6,495 nucleotides of DNA from JAWXUE01 sp044432865 (GTDB lineage Bacteria; Bacillota_I; Bacilli_A; Acholeplasmatales; Anaeroplasmataceae): NCBI GenBank assembly GCA_044432865.1, contig JAWXUF010000052.1, forward strand, positions 1 through 6,495. Reading direction: 5' to 3'. Positions 3,726 to 6,495 of this stretch are shown here, piece after piece (position 1 is the stretch's first letter; every line of letters begins with the position of its first letter). The translations under genes and the position numbers were made by a program. The notes beneath the pieces were generated by a model. The model saw only the letters and a list, made by a program, of their open reading frames with translations. It did not search any database and was not told the origin of the DNA.

Positions 3726-6365
3726 GCTAAAAAGAAAGATAAGATTGATATATTAATCGAAGAGAGAATCTTAGATGAAAAATTAGAAGATATTATTGGT
3801 GAGCGATTTGGTCGTTATTCTAAATATATTATTCAAGAACGTGCAATACCAGACGTAAGAGATGGTTTAAAACCTGTTCAAAGAAGAATTTTATATTGTA
3901 TGGATTTAATGAATCTTTCAAATAAAAAAGTTAAATCTGCACAAGTAGTTGGAGAAGTAATGGGTAAATACCATCCACATGGTGATTCATCTATTTATGA
4001 AGCTGCAGTTAGAATGTCTCAAATTTGGAAAATGGGTGAAACATTAGTAACAATGCAAGGTAATAATGGTTCTATTGATGGTGACTCTGCTGCAGCAATG
4101 CGTTATACAGAGATTAAATTATCTGCTGCAAGTGGATTTATGTTAAAAGATTTACATCAAAAAATTGTTCCTTATGCACCTACTTATGATGATTCAAGAA
4201 CAGAACCAACTGTATTACCTGCTAAGTATCCAAATATTTTAGTAAATGGTTCTACAGGTATTTCATCTGGATATGCTACAAATATTCCTACTCATAATAT
4301 AAGTGAAGTTATTAATGCAACTATTGCTTTAATTGATAAACCTAATTTATCAATGGATAGTTTATTAGAAATTATGCATGGTCCTGATTTCCCTACTGGT
4401 GGTATTGTACAAGGTATTGATGGAATTAGACAAGCATTTACTACAGGTCGTGGTAAAGTTATTATTAGATCTAAAGTTGATATTGTTGATATTGCTAAAG
4501 ACCAAAAACAAATTGTTATTACAGAAATTCCTTATGAAGTTAATAAAGCTACATTAGTAGGAAGAATCGAACAAATGCGTATTGATAAAACAATAGAAGA
4601 TATTGTTGAAGTACGTGATGAAACAAGTGATGATATTAGAATTTGTATTGATTTGAAAAAAGGTGCAAATTATTCAACTATCCTAACTTACTTATTTAAA
4701 AATACTGATTTACAAATTTCTTATAACTATAATATGGTTGCTATTTGTAATCATAGACCTGTTTGTATGGGTGTTATTGAAATATTAAAAGCATACATTA
4801 CTCATCAAAAAGATGTTATAACTAATAGAAGTAACTATGAATTAGAAAAAACTTTAAAAAGATTACATATTATTGAAGGTTTAATGAAGTTACTTGATGT
4901 AACTGATGAAGTTATTAGAATAATTAGAGGAAGTAAAAATAAAGCTGATTCTAAAGTTAACATTATTGCTGCATTTGGATTCTCTGAATTACAAGCTGAA
5001 GCAATTGTAATGTTAAATTTATATAAATTATCTTCTCAAGATATTAATGCTTTAATTGAAGAAAATAATGAATTAAATGAATATGTAGAAAAATTAAATT
5101 TAATTTTATCTAATGAAAAAGAATTATTAAAAGTAATTAAAAATGAATTAAGAGAAGTTAATAAAGCTTTAGGACATGAAAGACGTTCTGAGATTATGCA
5201 TGAAGTTGAAAAATTAGAAATTAATGCTGAAGATTTAATTTCAAAAGAAGATGTTGCTGTTAACTTATCTAAAGATGGTTATATTAAACGCAGTAATATG
5301 AAATCATATTCTGCATCACAAGTATGTGGATTAAAAGATGGAGATTGTACAATATTTAGTAGAATTGTTTCTACATTAGATACACTACTTGTATTTACAT
5401 CTTTAGGAAACTATATGTATATTCCTGTTCATAAAATAGAAGATACAAAATGGAAAGATATTGGTAAACATATAAATAGTATTGTTTTATTAGAACCTAA
5501 AGAACGTATCATTGATGTAATAGTTGTTAATGACTTTAACAAAGGTGGAAATATATTATTATGTACTAAATTTGGATTAATCAAACAAACTTCATTAAAA
5601 GAGTTTGAAGTACAAAGATATTCTAAAACAGTAAGAGGTATGAAAGTTTCTCCTGAAGATGAATTAGTAAGTGTATGTTATACTCATAAACCTTTAGAAG
5701 TTGCTGTTGTAACTCATAATGCAGAGTTATTAAGATTTAGAGCAAGTGATATTGCTATGTATGGTACTCAAGCATCTGGTATTAAATCAATCAATTTAAA
5801 ACCTGGTGATTTTATTACATCAGCTGTTTATACAAATGTTAATAACGATATCTTATTATTAACAAAACGTGGATATGTAAAACGTATGAAAATGGATGAG
5901 TTCTCTTTATCGAAAAGAAGTAAAGCAGGATCTCATGCTATTAAATTCATAAAAGCTAATCCTCATTATATCGTTGGAGCGAAAGTATTAACTCCAAATC
6001 AATATAAAGATGCAGTTAAAGTTAATATTTGTTATTCTAAAGGTAATGATTACTTACCTGCTACAGAATTTAAATATAATGTAAGTGATGTTGGTAAAAA
6101 TATTCTAAACAAAGAATTAGGTGAATGTATTAATATGTTTATTGACCATTCTATTGAAGAAGAAGTTAATGCTGATTACTTACATGAAGATATACAACCT
6201 GTGAAGAAAGTTAAACCATTGCCTAGTAGTAATTCGGTACTTTCTGATTTAGATGCTATTTTAGCAAGAGAAGGTGGATCGTTCTCTGCTGTAGATAATG
6301 CTGAAAATGAAAAAACTTCTATTCCTAAATTTGCTAAAGTAAGTTTATTTGATGACGAAGATTAA
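3723..6365 (+). CDS. parC: DNA topoisomerase IV subunit A (ParC)
   Basis: The DNA-cleaving subunit of topoisomerase IV; it forms the covalent phosphotyrosine link while a second duplex passes. The 880-residue protein starts with the winged-helix region (PDVRDGLKPVQRRILY, 43-58). The quinolone-determining segment HPHGDSSIYEA spans 84-94 and keeps S89 and E93, equivalents of Escherichia coli ParC S80 and E84, so the classic resistance changes are absent. The catalytic tyrosine is Y128 in AAAMRYTE, preceded by R127. NGSTGISSGYATNIPTHN (175-192) includes the DNA-bending Ile180 and is of Firmicutes ParC rather than GyrA type. A coiled-coil tower region (about 360-490) leads to a C-terminal beta-pinwheel (about 508-815) with no clear GyrA box, as expected for ParC. 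Beyond it is a hydrophilic tail (about 816-880), which makes the protein some 70 residues longer than Bacillus ParC. It is cotranscribed with parE and followed by a terminator. Confidence 0.97.
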   Translation: MAKKKDKIDILIEERILDEKLEDIIGERFGRYSKYIIQERAIPDVRDGLKPVQRRILYCMDLMNLSNKKVKSAQVVGEVMGKYHPHGDSSIYEAAVRMSQIWKMGETLVTMQGNNGSIDGDSAAAMRYTEIKLSAASGFMLKDLHQKIVPYAPTYDDSRTEPTVLPAKYPNILVNGSTGISSGYATNIPTHNISEVINATIALIDKPNLSMDSLLEIMHGPDFPTGGIVQGIDGIRQAFTTGRGKVIIRSKVDIVDIAKDQKQIVITEIPYEVNKATLVGRIEQMRIDKTIEDIVEVRDETSDDIRICIDLKKGANYSTILTYLFKNTDLQISYNYNMVAICNHRPVCMGVIEILKAYITHQKDVITNRSNYELEKTLKRLHIIEGLMKLLDVTDEVIRIIRGSKNKADSKVNIIAAFGFSELQAEAIVMLNLYKLSSQDINALIEENNELNEYVEKLNLILSNEKELLKVIKNELREVNKALGHERRSEIMHEVEKLEINAEDLISKEDVAVNLSKDGYIKRSNMKSYSASQVCGLKDGDCTIFSRIVSTLDTLLVFTSLGNYMYIPVHKIEDTKWKDIGKHINSIVLLEPKERIIDVIVVNDFNKGGNILLCTKFGLIKQTSLKEFEVQRYSKTVRGMKVSPEDELVSVCYTHKPLEVAVVTHNAELLRFRASDIAMYGTQASGIKSINLKPGDFITSAVYTNVNNDILLLTKRGYVKRMKMDEFSLSKRSKAGSHAIKFIKANPHYIVGAKVLTPNQYKDAVKVNICYSKGNDYLPATEFKYNVSDVGKNILNKELGECINMFIDHSIEEEVNADYLHEDIQPVKKVKPLPSSNSVLSDLDAILAREGGSFSAVDNAENEKTSIPKFAKVSLFDDED

Positions 6366-6369
6366 TTTA

Positions 6370-6404
6370 AAAAAGAACTAGTATATCTAGTTCTTTTTCT
6401 TTTT
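6370..6404 (+). terminator. Intrinsic terminator of the parE-parC operon
   Basis: A 12-base-pair perfect stem (6370-6381 with 6387-6398) with a five-base TATAT loop runs into a T-rich tail (6394-6404), starting only five bases after the parC stop. Its A-rich left flank could in principle serve opposite-strand transcripts too, but no convergent gene is visible here. Confidence 0.87.
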
Positions 6405-6441
6405 AAATAAATGTTTTAACTATGCTATTTTTTAATTTTAA

Positions 6442-6492
6442 TTGTAAAAAATTAACTTTTATGATAAACTTTAAAAAGTGCATTGAAAGGAG
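6442..6492 (+). promoter_or_regulatory. Promoter and ribosome binding site of a gene beyond the right edge
   Basis: TTGTAA at 6442-6447 and TAAACT at 6465-6470 are 17 bases apart, with TG at 6462-6463 giving an extended -10. The core ATGATAAACTTT repeats that of the promoter at 439-467. GAAAGGAG at 6485-6492 is a strong ribosome binding site, so a start codon should lie just after the window ends. The gene itself is not visible; it is a separate transcription unit from parE-parC, given the terminator between them. Confidence 0.65.
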
Positions 6493-6495
6493 TTG

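Overview
The window is A/T-rich (roughly 70% by eye) bacterial chromosomal DNA of low-G+C Firmicutes (Bacillota) type. It looks most like Erysipelotrichia or a walled or unwalled relative of the Mollicutes. The reasons are the base composition, strong AGGAG-type ribosome binding sites, the gene set YneF / PlsY / ParE / ParC, and the plsY-divergent-from-parE-parC arrangement known from Bacillus subtilis. Every tryptophan codon in the recognised genes is TGG and no frame is broken by TGA, so a standard code is likely. All five stops are TAA or TAG, so the window does not itself prove how UGA is read.

Layout, left to right. Positions 1-184 are a divergent intergenic region. On the minus strand a strong ribosome binding site points at a gene lying just off the left edge. 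On the plus strand a good promoter drives yneF (200-412), a small one-helix membrane protein, which ends in an intrinsic terminator. A second promoter, starting right at that terminator's U-tract, drives an unrecognised, very acidic 134-residue protein (491-895). This gene converges on plsY (minus strand, 914-1606), and the two share one bidirectional terminator hairpin that also holds the last codons of plsY. Between plsY and parE (1607-1776) are back-to-back promoters. parE (1777-3720) and parC (3723-6365) form a tightly coupled topoisomerase IV operon closed by a hairpin terminator. The last ~100 bases hold a promoter and ribosome binding site for a gene beyond the right edge.

Functionally, ParE (ATPase/Toprim) and ParC (DNA cleavage) assemble as a heterotetramer that decatenates daughter chromosomes. 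PlsY makes lysophosphatidic acid, the first committed step of phospholipid synthesis. The link between PlsY and topoisomerase IV is conserved neighbourhood, not shared pathway.

This is essentially a housekeeping region. I see no mobile element, CRISPR array, tRNA, rRNA or clear defence system. The points worth a second look are: an Ala at the normally invariant Pro of the ParE Toprim PLRGK motif, a long acidic ParC tail ending in a sliding-clamp-motif-like KVSLF, the orphan acidic protein, a 13-base direct repeat in the left divergent region, and a promoter sequence shared by three transcription units.
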